Assembly (NCBI GenBank): GCA_008828725.1
Contig: MEHQ01001678.1
Coordinates: 194,186 to 258,185, forward strand
Length of the DNA: 64,000 nt
From: Saccharina japonica
Taxonomy: Eukaryota; Sar; Phaeophyceae; Laminariales; Laminariaceae
Reading direction: 5' to 3'
Under the pieces are notes generated by a model that was given only the letters and a program-made list of their open reading frames with translations, did no database searches and was not told the origin of the DNA. This document shows, piece by piece, positions 10,388 to 20,578 of this stretch. Made by a program: the position numbers and the translations under genes. Within the stretch, counting starts at the first letter, position 1. The number at the start of each line of letters is the position of its first letter.

Positions 10388-10601
10388 TGCCGTGCTGCTT
10401 GGTGTACTGCTTGCCGGCGGCCAGCCCGGACTGATGCAGCTGTGACTTAATTGGTATATGAGGATCGGCGGTGCGATTGTGATGCGCACAGATCCTCAAT
10501 ACTTCAGCGCCTTCCTGTAAACTGTAAACTGCGTAAAGGGCTTCGATAAATTCCAAACTATCCAACACTTTTCCAACCATACGCAGACGCATAAAACTAC
10601 C
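10388..10601 (-). CDS. Candidate coding exon, unrecognised
   Basis: On the minus strand a good acceptor (TTTTGGTTTTGCTAACCAG) is followed in phase 0 by an open frame. It starts GSFMRLRMVGKVLDSLEFIE and contains a helical LYAVYSLQEGAEVLR stretch and a GC3-rich end, LHQSGLAAGKQYTKQHG. The donor is uncertain: GTTACT at 10387 is the one I chose. The acceptor could instead be the later TTAAGTCACAG, which would leave only the GC-rich last part as exon. It lies between a minisatellite element and a TIR element, so it would have to sit in a gene with very large introns or be a remnant. No domain recognised. Confidence 0.3.
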
Positions 10602-10839
10602 CTGGTTAGCAAAACCAAAACATATACTCGTATATACACGTACGTACCTGTTGGGCCACCGTTGTATCATGTACAGCGCGACAGCGCGAAACCTCGTATC
10701 ATATTTAGCTAAAGTTAGAGAAACATGAAAAGCAAACCATAACTTTTAACACTATTTATAGTGCCGAACCAGGTCGAACCGTCAGCTTTTCGCTCGAGTA
10801 ATGCGCACCTTTGCTCGTGTAGTAGACTACATGTATATA

Positions 10840-11545
10840 CGAGCTGGGCCAGCCAAGAAACGTACAAAACTTCCTAAAGTCGAATCTCGTGAACCACTGC
10901 GAATTAGGCTACATAAATTTGAAGCGCCAACCCTGACATACCAGTGCTTGTGCAAACAAAAACGGTACGTATATGAAAAATTATATACATATTTTTTTCT
11001 CGACTCGATCTCGCCGAGATATCCGCGAAAACTCGAAGATAACATTTTTTTCACTCTAATTTCGTATAAAAAATGTCATTTCGATCAACTTGAAATTTGG
11101 TGGAGACAATGCTGAAGACACAAGGAGAAGATCGATGTAAGTCTCGTTGCCCAATTCTCCACCCATCAAGAGATGTGACCAAAACTCGATTCCATATATA
11201 AGTCAAGTAATTACGGAAAAATGGTATTTCCGCCATGCCCCGACCAATTTTGAGAGTTTTACTCTGACATTTTAACCACGTCTTTGAACTGTACGTGCAA
11301 AAATACCTGCCGCCTGCCCTCTTTGATTTTTTTTTTTTCAAGTAGTTTTGATCGCTTTTGCATTATTTTCGATTTTTGGATCGTCGTATCTCTCTCGAGG
11401 AAGAAAAAAAAAAAAAAGGGCAGGCGGCAAGTGTGTTGGTTAGTACATGATCTACACTGTGTCCAAACTCCAGGTCCAAATTCGTTAAATTGATCGGGGC
11501 ATGGCCAATCTGCTTTAAAAACATTATTTTGGCTGGCCCAGCTCG
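10840..11545. mobile_element. TA-flanked TIR element, 706 bp
   Basis: A perfect 17-bp terminal inverted repeat, CGAGCTGGGCCAGCCAA, is flanked by TA on both sides (10838-10839 and 11546-11547). Inner inverted pieces (CCATGCCCCGACCAATT and its reverse complement near 11490) show further symmetry. Short frames inside do not resemble a transposase. TA target suggests a Tc1/mariner-type non-autonomous element. Confidence 0.65.
11309..11429. mobile_element. Small TIR element nested in the 10840-11545 element
   Basis: A 121-bp unit bounded by a 13-bp inverted repeat TGCCGCCTGCCCT with long T and A runs just inside. No target duplication is obvious, so it may be a hairpin formed within the host element. 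Confidence 0.45.
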
Positions 11546-11690
11546 TACCTGCTATTAATAATATAAGGTATAAAACTATTTACCCGGTACCTGCTGGTGC
11601 ATGTAAAACTACTCGTACCGGCATGAAACCTGTACCTGGTATATATTTATATGTAAACTAAACCTATTTATCACAGATCGACACAAGCTC

Positions 11691-11880
11691 CCTGAATTCT
11701 ACAGCCTCAGGCTGTGTTCTCCTCACACACAGAATGTACATTAAGGGCATCAGGACATACAAAGCCCGTAAGTACGCGCGATCGAAGTATCACACTCAGC
11801 TTGCAAATACCGGTACGAATTTCGAATTTCGACGAAATCCTCGATCTCACCGTTTTTTTTTTTTTTTTTTTTTCAAGTTT
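11691..11880 (+). repeat. Dispersed repeat family R5, copy a
   Basis: It shares CTGAATTCTACAGCCTCAG, AAGTACGCGCGATCGAAGTA and TCGACGAAATCCTCGA with 22408-22600, and the last two blocks more weakly with 16885-16980. It ends in a T run (about 11852-11873). Function unknown. Confidence 0.75.
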
Positions 11881-13136
11881 TAAATATATACTTCGTATAT
11901 ATAATATCAATAGTAAACAGCAGTAGTGCATACATATCTTTAGAATAGAGGGCATCTACAGCAGGATGTTGCATCATTGCTCGACGAGTGTTTCTGTAGG
12001 AGCGTTACACTCACCAGTCCATCTCGACAACGTTTACAACCACGGGGCATCACGGGGGCACGGGGGACACAACGACCCGTGGTTGAGAACAAAGCCATGC
12101 ATGCGGGGAGAAAACAACACCCCGCGGGTGGAAGGAAAGGCCCGACGAGGGAGTGGAGAGTAAAGACAGGCAAAACGCCCTCTTCGAGAAGCGGTGAAGC
12201 GTTCCGAAGGGGTTTCCTACATACGAGTACGTGGGCAAGTTGCTTCAGGGTGCCTGGTATTGAAAGATGAATTCGATGAAACTGGTGCAAGCTTCTTGAA
12301 ACGGCAAAGTCTCATACTGCCTGACTGAGTGGGAGTGACCCTGCGGGTACATTTTTAATAGACGTTCGTATAAATAACATGCGGAGTACATAGCAACTTT
12401 ATATATTGTAACGTGAACGCACCCGCTATTAATAGTACTCGATATACCCGCCCTGCTGTGAGGTGCATGCGCCCGCTTATTCCCAAAAATTCCGAGCAAG
12501 ACAGAGCACGGGAAAGCATTTGAGTCCGAGTACGTAGTCTACAGAGTATTAATAGTAGTCTAAGATCCATATTATACATACAATACGACTTCCAAGCACT
12601 ATATGATAAAAAAAGGGCAACCGGTATCCGGAGGTACATTTGTTGCTTGTTGCTTGTTGCACATATCGATGCAATATATTGTTCACTCTGTTTGACGAGC
12701 TTGCTTTTTTCATTCGTGTTGCATCTCGCAAGTTTTTTTGTTCCAACATGAAAAATACCTGGTACTGCTGCTGTACGTGGAATCTATGGGCGCAACACAC
12801 AACATACCCGGAGCTGCTGTAGACCGACATTACATACCAGGTCACACCAGGGTACTCGTAAACAGCAGCAGTTCGGTTAATGCACTTCGTAATACGAAGG
12901 TTTACAAATAAAATCACGAAGGTTTACAAATAAAATCAAGATGGCTTGGAAATAATATGTGGCGAGTACGGGCTCAAGGTTACGTTGGTTACGTTACTGG
13001 TTTGCGCGAGACTGAACGATGATGCTGTTGTTGCTGCTGCTGTTCGTGAGATTGTTGCCTGACACAGTAGTGGGTACCCCGATTCAAGAGAGATGGTACC
13101 CTATATAAGAGAATAGTACAGTTAAGAGAGACCAAA
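11881..13136. other. No gene recognised
   Basis: Open frames run on both strands at 11940-12290, with moderate GC and no convincing splice context. From 12360 to 13000 it is AT-rich with several CTATTAATAG words. Confidence 0.35.
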
Positions 13137-13497
13137 TCGGCTGGACCCGGTGGACTGACAGGTGCATCTCGTCCCTGTTAGAGTCAAGGTCGTGAGTTCG
13201 AGCCCCCCCGAGTGCACCTCATACTTGTAGGGACTTTTTCTCGCAAAGCATCTTGACTATTTAATAGCGGAAAGCGCGAGAGCGTGAGTTCGCAAAATTC
13301 GATGAAAATCGACGAGCGTTGGGAATGCTGAACCCTCTGCGCGATACAAAATCAAGGCACGCACCGTAGTGGGGAGGAGGGAGAAGAGCCTGCTTTGTGA
13401 CCCCGGATCTGAGTTACGACTATTAATAGGAAGGAGAGAGAAACGAAGGGTGAAGATAATGAACATGTGAATGGGATGGAAAAACAAAACAAAAAAT
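13137..13497 (+). mobile_element. tRNA-headed SINE, copy S2
   Basis: Plus orientation: the tRNA-like head is at the left (A-box region CCGGTGGACTGACAGG, B box GTGAGTTCGAGCCCC), then the body, then an A-rich tail after GAATGGGATGG. A repeat of CGGCTGGA at both borders (about 13138-13145 and 13499-13506) may be the target duplication. It has the same TATTAATA block in the body as S1 and the same head as S4. Confidence 0.85.
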
Positions 13498-13870
13498 CCG
13501 GCTGGAACCGTCTACGTACACCAAACCGGTATATTTCCCACTGTGGACAAGAGAGAAGGCTATTAATAGTTAATAGAGAGCTGCTTTCGGCCTGTACCCC
13601 ACCTACACCTCTCTTGAACAGGGTACCCACTCTGTATTCTATCATATCTCTAATATACGGTTTGTAGCTTGTAGAACTATATACAACAAACAGTATTAAT
13701 AGTAGGTACTTCCAAATGTATCCTGCACTACCCTATTTCACTGAAATGTACTACTGCTGTAGTTTATACCCAAGACATCGGTGCTATGATATGTACAGCA
13801 CAGCAGCAGTAGTAGCATGTATACTCGTATGATGTATATTATGCATATTATGTATATGATATAACTGTTG

Positions 13871-13974
13871 TGGGGGAACATAGTAGTCAGGACCGAATTT
13901 GCTTAGTAAACTTACTGGAATATATAGGTTTTTGTGTACGTTATGGGTCCTGATTACTACGTATGGCCCCCCGG
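13871..13974. mobile_element. TA-flanked MITE family CGGGGG, copy 2
   Basis: Inverted ends TGGGGGAACATAGTAGTCAG and CCTGATTACTACGTATGGCC. The interior matches copy 1. The right flank is TATAG. The left end has drifted and lacks a clear TA. Confidence 0.6.
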
Positions 13975-14164
13975 TATAGCCTAAAAGGGCACAAAAGGGT
14001 GTTGTGTGTATATATAGTGTATAGTGTATATATAGTGTATACCTGTTAGTGTATAGTGTATAGTCAAGGGACCCACCCGCCATGAGGGAACACGGCGGTA
14101 TATACTTTTACAGGTAAGAGATTGAAACCTTAACTTTCTACGCCTTGTGTTCGCAAACTATTTA

Positions 14165-14360
14165 TTGACTACGAATATAGACTATTGATAAGAGACTATT
14201 GCTAGAGACCATTGATAAGAGACTTTTGATACAAACTATTGATTAGAGATTATTGATGAAGACTATTGGTGGAGACTGAGTATAGAGACTACTCGTACAG
14301 TATTGATAAGAGACTATTGATAGAGACTACCGTATTGATATAAATTATTGATAATAGGGA
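14165..14360. repeat. Degenerate minisatellite, GAGACTATTGATA unit
   Basis: About ten imperfect 13-20 bp units (GAGACTATTGATAA and variants). No coding sense. Confidence 0.85.
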
Positions 14361-14456
14361 CCGGTACCGACTCTGATAAGGGACGCTGGTGTTGTACATA
14401 TGGTCTCCAATCCCGAACGCACTCCGATTATTATATACCTGGTACGTATACTTTTC

Positions 14457-14893
14457 TATTTTTTTTCTCCATCCCATGTATTATCTTCGCCCTTCTTTTC
14501 TCTCCCTCTCTTTAGTCGTACTGTAGCTCAGACCCGGGGTCACTACGTAGGCTCTTCTCCCCCCTCCCCACTAACGGTACGCGCCTTGCATTTTTATATC
14601 GCGAAAACATTTCAGCAATTTCTTCCCTCGTCGACTCTCCTCGAATTGAGCCTACCCACGTTATATAAACTAGGCGTTCTCGACAGTTGCATGTCATTTG
14701 AGAATAAAACCTCCGTACGTACGGGTACGGAGACTCGAGCCCTCGACCTCAACTTTAGCTGTCTTCGCGGTTAACCCTTACAGGACTGGAGTCCCGTTTT
14801 GGGGACAAATTGCTTAGAATTAGAGTGGTTTGTCCCGAAAACGGGACTGCAGTCCTAAAAGGGTTAACTGCTATCATAGACCACCGGGGCGAA
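14457..14893 (-). mobile_element. tRNA-headed SINE, copy S3, split by an 89-bp MITE
   Basis: T-run tail at left, body with GCTCAGACCCGGGGTCACTA, head at right ending ACCACCGGGGCGAAG. Inside the head a TTAA-flanked MITE (14775-14863) interrupts CTTCGCGG|TTAA|CTGCTA. Without it the head lines up with S4 (CTTCGTGGTTACCTGCTAGC). This copy also has an extra CTGTA after GTCGTA (14521-14525). Confidence 0.88.
14775..14863. mobile_element. piggyBac-like MITE P1, 89 bp
   Basis: The ends are inverted (CCCTTACAGGACTGGAGTCC and GGACTGCAGTCCTAAAAGGG), with flanking TTAA at 14771-14774 and 14864-14867. TTAA target choice and CCC...GGG ends are the hallmark of piggyBac elements. Its length equals that of P2 and P3. 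Confidence 0.85.
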
Positions 14894-15015
14894 GACGGGG
14901 TATATAAAAGGCGTCGTATATACGGGTACGAACCAATTGTCTGATTGTCTGTATTTTGTTGCGCGGATTGAGCAGTCTGGGGTCAACGTATCCATCAAAT
15001 TTCGGTGGGAGACGG

Positions 15016-15108
15016 GGTGGGGTGGGTCGGTGGGTGGGTGGGTGGGTGGGTGAGTGGGTGGGTGGGTGGGTGGGTGGGGGTGCGTGTGTGGGTGGGTGGG
15101 TAGATGGA
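15016..15108. repeat. (GGGT)n microsatellite
   Basis: GGGT units with a few GAGT interruptions. The His/Pro/Thr-rich frames read here are artefacts. Confidence 0.95.
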
Positions 15109-15495
15109 TGGGCGACACAAACGGCAACGTCGTCTCGCACATCTTACAAACCAGTATCTACGTACAAGTAGAGGCGATATAGATATATACCAAGTATATG
15201 TAGTATACCTGGTCTGAAAAATACAGGCGCGAAGCAAAACGGAAGGCTGTGTATGCCTATCATCCTCACACCACGCTTCCTTGTTACTGTAAACACTACT
15301 GCTTGTATATACGAGCACCACCACCAATCCAACGAAATTACCTGGTATACGTAATCAAACATGTTTTACACATGGTGCTGCTTTCTGCCTGCTTTGTTAG
15401 TGAATGTAACGCAACAGCAGTGGTATAATCCATCGCAGGGAAAAGGTTGTGTGATTTTTATTTATCATTTATTATTTATTATGGTATGTACGTAC

Positions 15496-15613
15496 TGCTG
15501 TAGTTGGACATAGATCGGCGTCCTTTCCGACGCTGCGACGCACGACACATGATACCAAGGAACGCAAAGCGAGCCAGCACGCAGCCCGTGGCGGCTCTAC
15601 AATTTCCTCGAAT
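15496..15613 (-). CDS. Very weak candidate exon
   Basis: The minus strand opens after an acceptor CTGCTGTGTAG and ends before GTACGT. One frame reads FEEIVEPPRAACWLAL and another RGNCRAATGCVLARFAFLG. Two frames look equally plausible, and the donor sits in a TACGTACTGCTGTA word, so this may be chance. Confidence 0.15.
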
Positions 15614-15740
15614 CTACACAGCAGTAGTAGTACACAACGCCACCACCACCCCCCAGTACCACCACCAGTACCCCCAACACCACCACTGGCACTGGCGCAT
15701 TCGCTCAAGAGTCAAAAGGGTACGCTTCTGTTGGACGAGG

Positions 15741-15741
15741 C

Positions 15742-15796
<55 letters not shown>
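15741..15796. repeat. (CAG)n microsatellite
   Basis: About 18 CAG triplets, with a second broken CAG run at 15853-15892. Confidence 0.95.
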
Positions 15797-15798
<2 letters not shown>

Positions 15799-16146
15799 CC
15801 ACTATTAATATTTCCAATAATCCATGGAGGTAGAATTGCCAGTACGTGGCAGTAGCAGCAGCAGCAGCAGCAGTAGCAGCAGCAGCGGCAGCAGGCCAGT
15901 GTCGCAAGCCACCGAGTACTCGCAGTTGAAGTTGCACCTACAGGGAGTACTCGTACCTCAAACCACTCCAACGTAAATCGTGGGTATTCGGGAGGGTACA
16001 ACACCAGTATGTCTACACTACATATATACCACGTACTGTAACACGGTAGCGATACAGACACAGCAGCAGTGTAGGATCAGATGGAGGAGCGTCCGCGGCG
16101 AGGGGGCATTATGAAATCCTGTCCACCCCCTGCCCCTGCAACCTGC

Positions 16147-16147
<1 letters not shown>

Positions 16148-16229
<82 letters not shown>
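16148..16229. repeat. 82-nt uninterrupted poly-C tract
   Basis: Every base from 16148 to 16229 is C. It sits between CCTGCA-type sequence and GCCTCGCCCCTGCAGAGC. The poly-Gly and poly-Pro frames read across it are artefacts. Its true length is uncertain in any assembly. Confidence 0.95.
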
Positions 16230-16230
<1 letters not shown>

Positions 16231-17025
16231 CCTCGCCCCTGCAGAGCAGAGGCCCCCCCCCGGGTCCTTGGTGTGTGAAAGAGAACCCACCCTCGTCCCT
16301 CATGTCTGCGTGCTCCTACTTGTACTATACCTGGTATACTTCGAAGTATGATACCAGGTATGCAGGTTGGTGGAAACTATCCAAACATGAACATAGTAGT
16401 GACCATGATATTCACTTCGACTACCAGGCACAACATCAACGTCCAGCATCGTTTTAGGGAACGCTCGTGTGCTACTTACACCACCAGTATATAGACCGTG
16501 TGCAAGTAGGCACTACGTATAATACTCGTGTTCAGGAGCAGTATCAATAGTACGCGACAGCTTCTAAGAATTTGGCGTCAGGTCTAGTTTTGGACGAAGA
16601 TAATGATAAGAACGTGGCCATTTTTATACTGAAATGAGAGTAGGACACACCCTGCCTTTCAGAATAATAAGAATAAGAACCTCAGCCTGGACCGAAACAA
16701 GAGATTAATACGAAGCGGAGTAGTTTCGCATACTGCTACTGTGTACCAGCATACGATATCTGGTACACATCATACACCAGGTACCGGGTACCAGGTATGT
16801 ACCTATTCCTATTGATATTACTATTAATACCAGCTTTTGTGGACCACTCTTAACTCTATTTCGTATTTATTATTAATAATAAAACCCACACCCCTTGCGA
16901 TGGCTCACGCGATCGAAGTACGAGTGTGTATTATACGTAGAGCAAAGATGAGTTTCGACAAAACAAGATCTCATGGGCCATAGAGACCACGACGATTGAT
17001 TGTGCTTCGCATCACACTATAAATA
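16230..17025. other. No gene seen; R5-related piece at 16885-16980
   Basis: AT-rich, with TACCAGGTA, TATTAATA and TTCGAAGTA words. 16885-16980 carries the R5 blocks GCGATCGAAGTA and AGCAAAGATGAGTTTCGAC. Confidence 0.5.
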
Positions 17026-17632
17026 GAGGTGTTACCCGACGAGCACCCGTCTTCAACGGGAACCCGCCAACTTTGAGAAAAAACCCCCGGGTACTCGCGA
17101 GTATTTACGGCCATTTTGGGCAGGTACCCGGGTAGACTACCCGTTTAACGGCGGGTACCCGTTTAACACCCGGGTACTCGTCTAACAGCCGAGTACCCGA
17201 ATGCCCGGGGTCCAAATACTCGGCGAGTATGAAGTGTTACCCGTATCCGTCACGGGTGTGAGCAAGCCGGGTAATACTCGCGAGTACCCGGGTAATTGGC
17301 AAAAGGGTAACACTTTAGTATGGTGTGGCATGTGAGGCATGAGACAGCGTTTTCAATTTGAAAAGGGTTCCCTCGAGAATATTTACCAAATACTACCCAG
17401 GGGACGTGATTTAGGAGACGATAAGTTGCCATCTCCGGGATTTCTGAGATAAATCAACGAGTACCCGGGTAGCCGGGTACCCGGGTACTCGTTCAAACCC
17501 GGTACCCGAGTACCCGGGTGCCCGAGCCCAAATACTCGGCGAGTATGAAGTGTTAACTCGTACCCGTGACGGGTATTAGTAAGCCGGGTAATACTCGCGA
17601 GTACCCGGGTAATGGGCAAAAGGGTAACAACT
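17026..17632. repeat. TACCCGGGTA-rich repeat cluster, possibly one TIR element
   Basis: It is bounded by GTGTTACCC and AAGGGTAACA, and dense in GAGTACCCGGGTA. A block of about 95 bp (CAAATACTCGGCGAGTATGA... to GGCAAAAGGGTAACA) is present twice in direct orientation, at about 17213-17311 and 17537-17629. The rest (17312-17536) is less repetitive. Confidence 0.7.
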
Positions 17633-17812
17633 CTACATCACAAACACGAACGACCGTCTGACCCACTCCGCTTTCTGGCGATTCCATTCACCACAGCTGC
17701 TGCTTTGTGGTTTTGATTTTTTTCTTATACGAGTATTTATGCATATATAAAAAAAAACAAAAAACACAACAGCTGTGAGCTCCAGGATTTACATGCATAC
17801 TATTAATATTAA

Positions 17813-18238
17813 CCCCTTGAGAACTGGTCCCACGAACTTGGGGACAAACTACTTGGAATTAGCGTGGGACATTTTTTTCAGTTTTTTTTTTTTTTTTTTT
17901 TTTTTTCCATCCCATTTATTATCTTCGCACTTCTGTCTTTCTCCCTCCCTAGTCGTAACTCAGATCCGGGGTCACAAAGTAGGCTCCTCTCCCTCCTCCC
18001 CCACTACGGTTCTTGCCTTGATTTTTATCGCGCAGAGGGTTCAGCCTTCCCAACGCTCGTCGATTTTCATCGAATTTTGCCAACTCACGCTCTCGCGCTT
18101 TCCGCTAGTCAAGATTTTTTTTGCGAGAAAAAGTCCCTATGAGCATGCACTCGGGGGGGCTCGAACTCGCGACCTTGACGCTAACAAGCTTCGTGGTTAC
18201 CTGCTAGCCCACCGGGGCGACCGGTCTTTCTGAATGGG
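17813..18238. mobile_element. piggyBac-like MITE P4 split by a SINE
   Basis: The left part (17813-17881) begins CCCCTTGAGAACTGGTCCCA after TTAA (17809-17812). The right end TTCTGAATGGG is followed by TTAA (18239-18242). SINE S4 fills the middle. The left half matches P5 (21626-21713), and the two ends together would make about 89 bp, the length of P1-P3. It belongs to a sister subfamily (ACTGGTCCCACGAA instead of ACTGGAGTCCCGTT). Confidence 0.75.
17882..18222 (-). mobile_element. tRNA-headed SINE, copy S4 (inside P4)
   Basis: The tail is a run of 25 T (17882-17906). The body has GTAACTCAGATCCGGGGTCA. The head at right reads, on the minus strand, CGCCCCGGTGGGCTAGCAGG (A-box region) and TCGCGAGTTCGAGCCCC (B box). 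It has the same head type as S2. The long T tail suggests a fairly young copy. Confidence 0.9.
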
Positions 18239-18394
18239 TTAATACGTACCTGGTACGGTATATTATACCAGGTATATTATACCGGGTGTATATAATAGAA
18301 CTACAGGTAACTATACACTCGTTTGGGCTGGTCGGTGGTACATACTTGCCCGGTTCCTTGCCCGCTGGCGCTGGCTACTTTTTCTTCTATATTA

Positions 18395-18693
18395 CGGGGG
18401 GCCATTGTAAATAAGACCTCCAAGGTACACACAAAAACCTACCAAGTCCGGGGGGTCTTTAAAACCAAGTGATAGGTTTTTGGAAAAATTAAAAAAAAAA
18501 AAAAGCTTGAAAAAAAAAACTTGTTTTGTGCTACTTGTAAATCGTCCATCAGTGATCACAAGTACGAGTAGTGCTCCGATTGTTTTTCCATTCTGACCAG
18601 TTTAGATAGTTAATAATAGAGGTCAACAAAATACTTTTCGGACGCCCCTGACTGTACGTAACAATATTTGTTCCTATTTACGATGGCCCCCAG
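18395..18693. mobile_element. TA-flanked MITE family CGGGGG, long copy 3
   Basis: The ends CGGGGGGCCATTGTAAATA and TATTTACGATGGCCCCCAG are flanked by TA. At 299 bp it is more than twice the usual length. The extra interior (about 18440-18605: GGGGGGTCTTTAAAACCAAG ... TGATCACA ... GTTTTTCCATTCTGACC) is a separate repeat seen again at 24656-24775. Confidence 0.7.
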
Positions 18694-18699
18694 TAATTG

Positions 18700-20043
18700 C
18701 TTCCAAGAGCCTTTGAGCTTTGGGTGTGCTCCGTTTTTGCCGGGTGGCTATCATACGGACGAGGAACACACGCCTTACTACGTGTGTTCTCCCTTTTCAG
18801 TTTGCGACATCTGTCATCTGTCTCCGGGATTTGAAGCCAACCAAAATCCAGAAGGCAAGCCAAGCCGTACGTACAAGTACGTCCAGAGTAGAATATACCA
18901 CTATGTCCCAAAATATAAGCACATTTTATAGTTAAATGTCAATATATAAAAGACGCTTATATTTCGGGACAGAGTGAATTCGTACCCTGCTGATATACAA
19001 CGCTGACTGCTACATACTATTATACTACTGACTGTACTTACGATATGAATACGAAGAAGAACCTGGTAGCAGGTAATATACCAGATACGAGGGACGCCGG
19101 ACGACTACGTAGGTACCAAGCAGTATCAAGTATGAAGAGGCCAAAGGTCACAGAGGTAGTTGTATCGTACGGGTACGCGATATTTATGTACTTACTGCTG
19201 CTGCTGCTGCTGTACGAACTGCTGCTGTTGTACGCACGACACGTTGCAGTTGTTGTCGCCGTAACGTGTACTTTCTTCCAGGTACACATATATATACGCA
19301 CGACAACAGCAGTAGCAGCAGGACGAGTGTATCACTCAGCAGCTCAGCCTGGCTCAGCAGCCTTCTTCGACAAGCCGCAATCATGCACTGCTATGTACGC
19401 GTATCGCCTATACTGACAAGTCTCGTCCCTTCTCCCCTCAGCCCCCCCCACCCCCGGTAATGAACGATCGACTACGTACCATCTTCTGGTGCTTTTGCTG
19501 CACATTCTATCGCGCACTGGGTTCAGCATGATCAGCATTCCGGTATGTCGTGCGGTATGGTATGATAAAATTATCGTCGACTTACCAACGAAAATGGCAC
19601 AAAAATAGCAGCGCATCACTTGCATTTTGCCTTAGTACGTATAATATGATACATAACAAGTGGGTTTTTGTGTAGGTTTGCACAGCAGTAGTTATGCAGC
19701 TCGGGTTTTGCTGTACGTACACACAGCAGCAGCAGCAGCAGCAGCATCATAGACGTAGACTACTACTCTGTGAAAAGCAATACCAGCTCCACCGAATTTG
19801 AAGCCTAGGGAGCGGAACTCTCGCCGGGCAAGGAGACCGAGAGAAACAGCGAAGAAAGTGTGGTCGAGGCACCTCGCATTCGGAGAGTGAGAATCTGGCT
19901 GGTTGGGCGAGAAGACAACGAAAGCGGGCTGCTGCTGCTGCTGCTGCTCTGCTACTGCTGCTGCTCCTCTGTGCTCTGCTGCTACTACTGCTGCTCCTGC
20001 TGCTGCTGTGCTTGTGGCGTCATGGTTGAACACGAACATATAC
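18700..20043. other. No firm gene; CAG/CTG blocks
   Basis: 18668-18935 has open frames on both strands without a clear exon. 19190-19230 and 19725-19745 are CTG/CAG runs. The CAG-rich frame on the minus strand continues the exon candidate at 20044-20246 into low-complexity Ala/Gln sequence. Confidence 0.4.
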
Positions 20044-20246
20044 ATTTGCGAAAGGACGAGCCACACCCCACTCGCCTTAGCCTCTTCCATCGATACCACC
20101 GGGGACGGAGGGGTAGGTGGAGGGAGCTCATCCTCCTCACTAGAAGTGTAGTCCACATCCTTATCGCTCGCCCAAGACACTCGACCAATCATGTCGAAAA
20201 AGCTTGACGACCTCCTCAATGGCGCGGGCCTCTCGCTGAAAGACCT
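20044..20246 (-). CDS. Candidate Ser/Pro/acidic coding exon
   Basis: On the minus strand the acceptor GAGACTGCAG precedes a phase-0 frame that starts RSFSERPAPLRRSSSFFDMI. It continues through an acidic DYTSSEEDELPPPTPPSP stretch to EEAKASGVWLVLS, ending before a possible donor GTATAT (20043). It looks like a disordered, phosphorylatable linker. An in-frame ATG at 20279 could make it a first exon instead. A second minus frame here (ETAEVFQREARAIEEVVKLF, stop at 20161) also looks coding-like, and both cannot be real. Downstream the first frame runs into CAG repeats. Confidence 0.35.
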
Positions 20247-20578
20247 CTGCAGTCTCAGCCGCTGCTGAGGATGATCCATGCCAATATTTCCGTGATTTGG
20301 CGATGCATGTACTGGAAGACCTTGTCTGGGGCGTGCCGCCCCGAGCCTCGTGTAAATGTGCTGTCCTGAGCCTTGCCACTACTACTGCTGTCTGGCCCAG
20401 CCCAAAGCAGGTTTACAATTGCCTTGCAGGCGGGAAAAATAAGCGGCTCAATCGACTCAATCGAAAGAAAAAAAAAGTTGGTAAAAAAATAAAAATGTCA
20501 AAATGCCAGCGCATTGATGATGACCGAGGCGTTTTTTATTTTCGAGGCGAAATTGCACAAAATGTGTGGGACGCAATG

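Noticed and set aside
13138-13148. S2 direct repeat CGGCTGGA as a proven target duplication
   Set aside because: The left copy overlaps the expected head sequence, so it is only suggestive and is not used to set the ends.
16018-16303. Poly-Gly and poly-Pro frames
   Set aside because: They translate the 82-nt C tract.
20161-20379. Second minus frame ETAEVFQREARAIEEVV as the true exon
   Set aside because: It overlaps the longer Ser/Pro/acidic frame and starts from GTG with no acceptor in the right phase; kept as an alternative in that entry.
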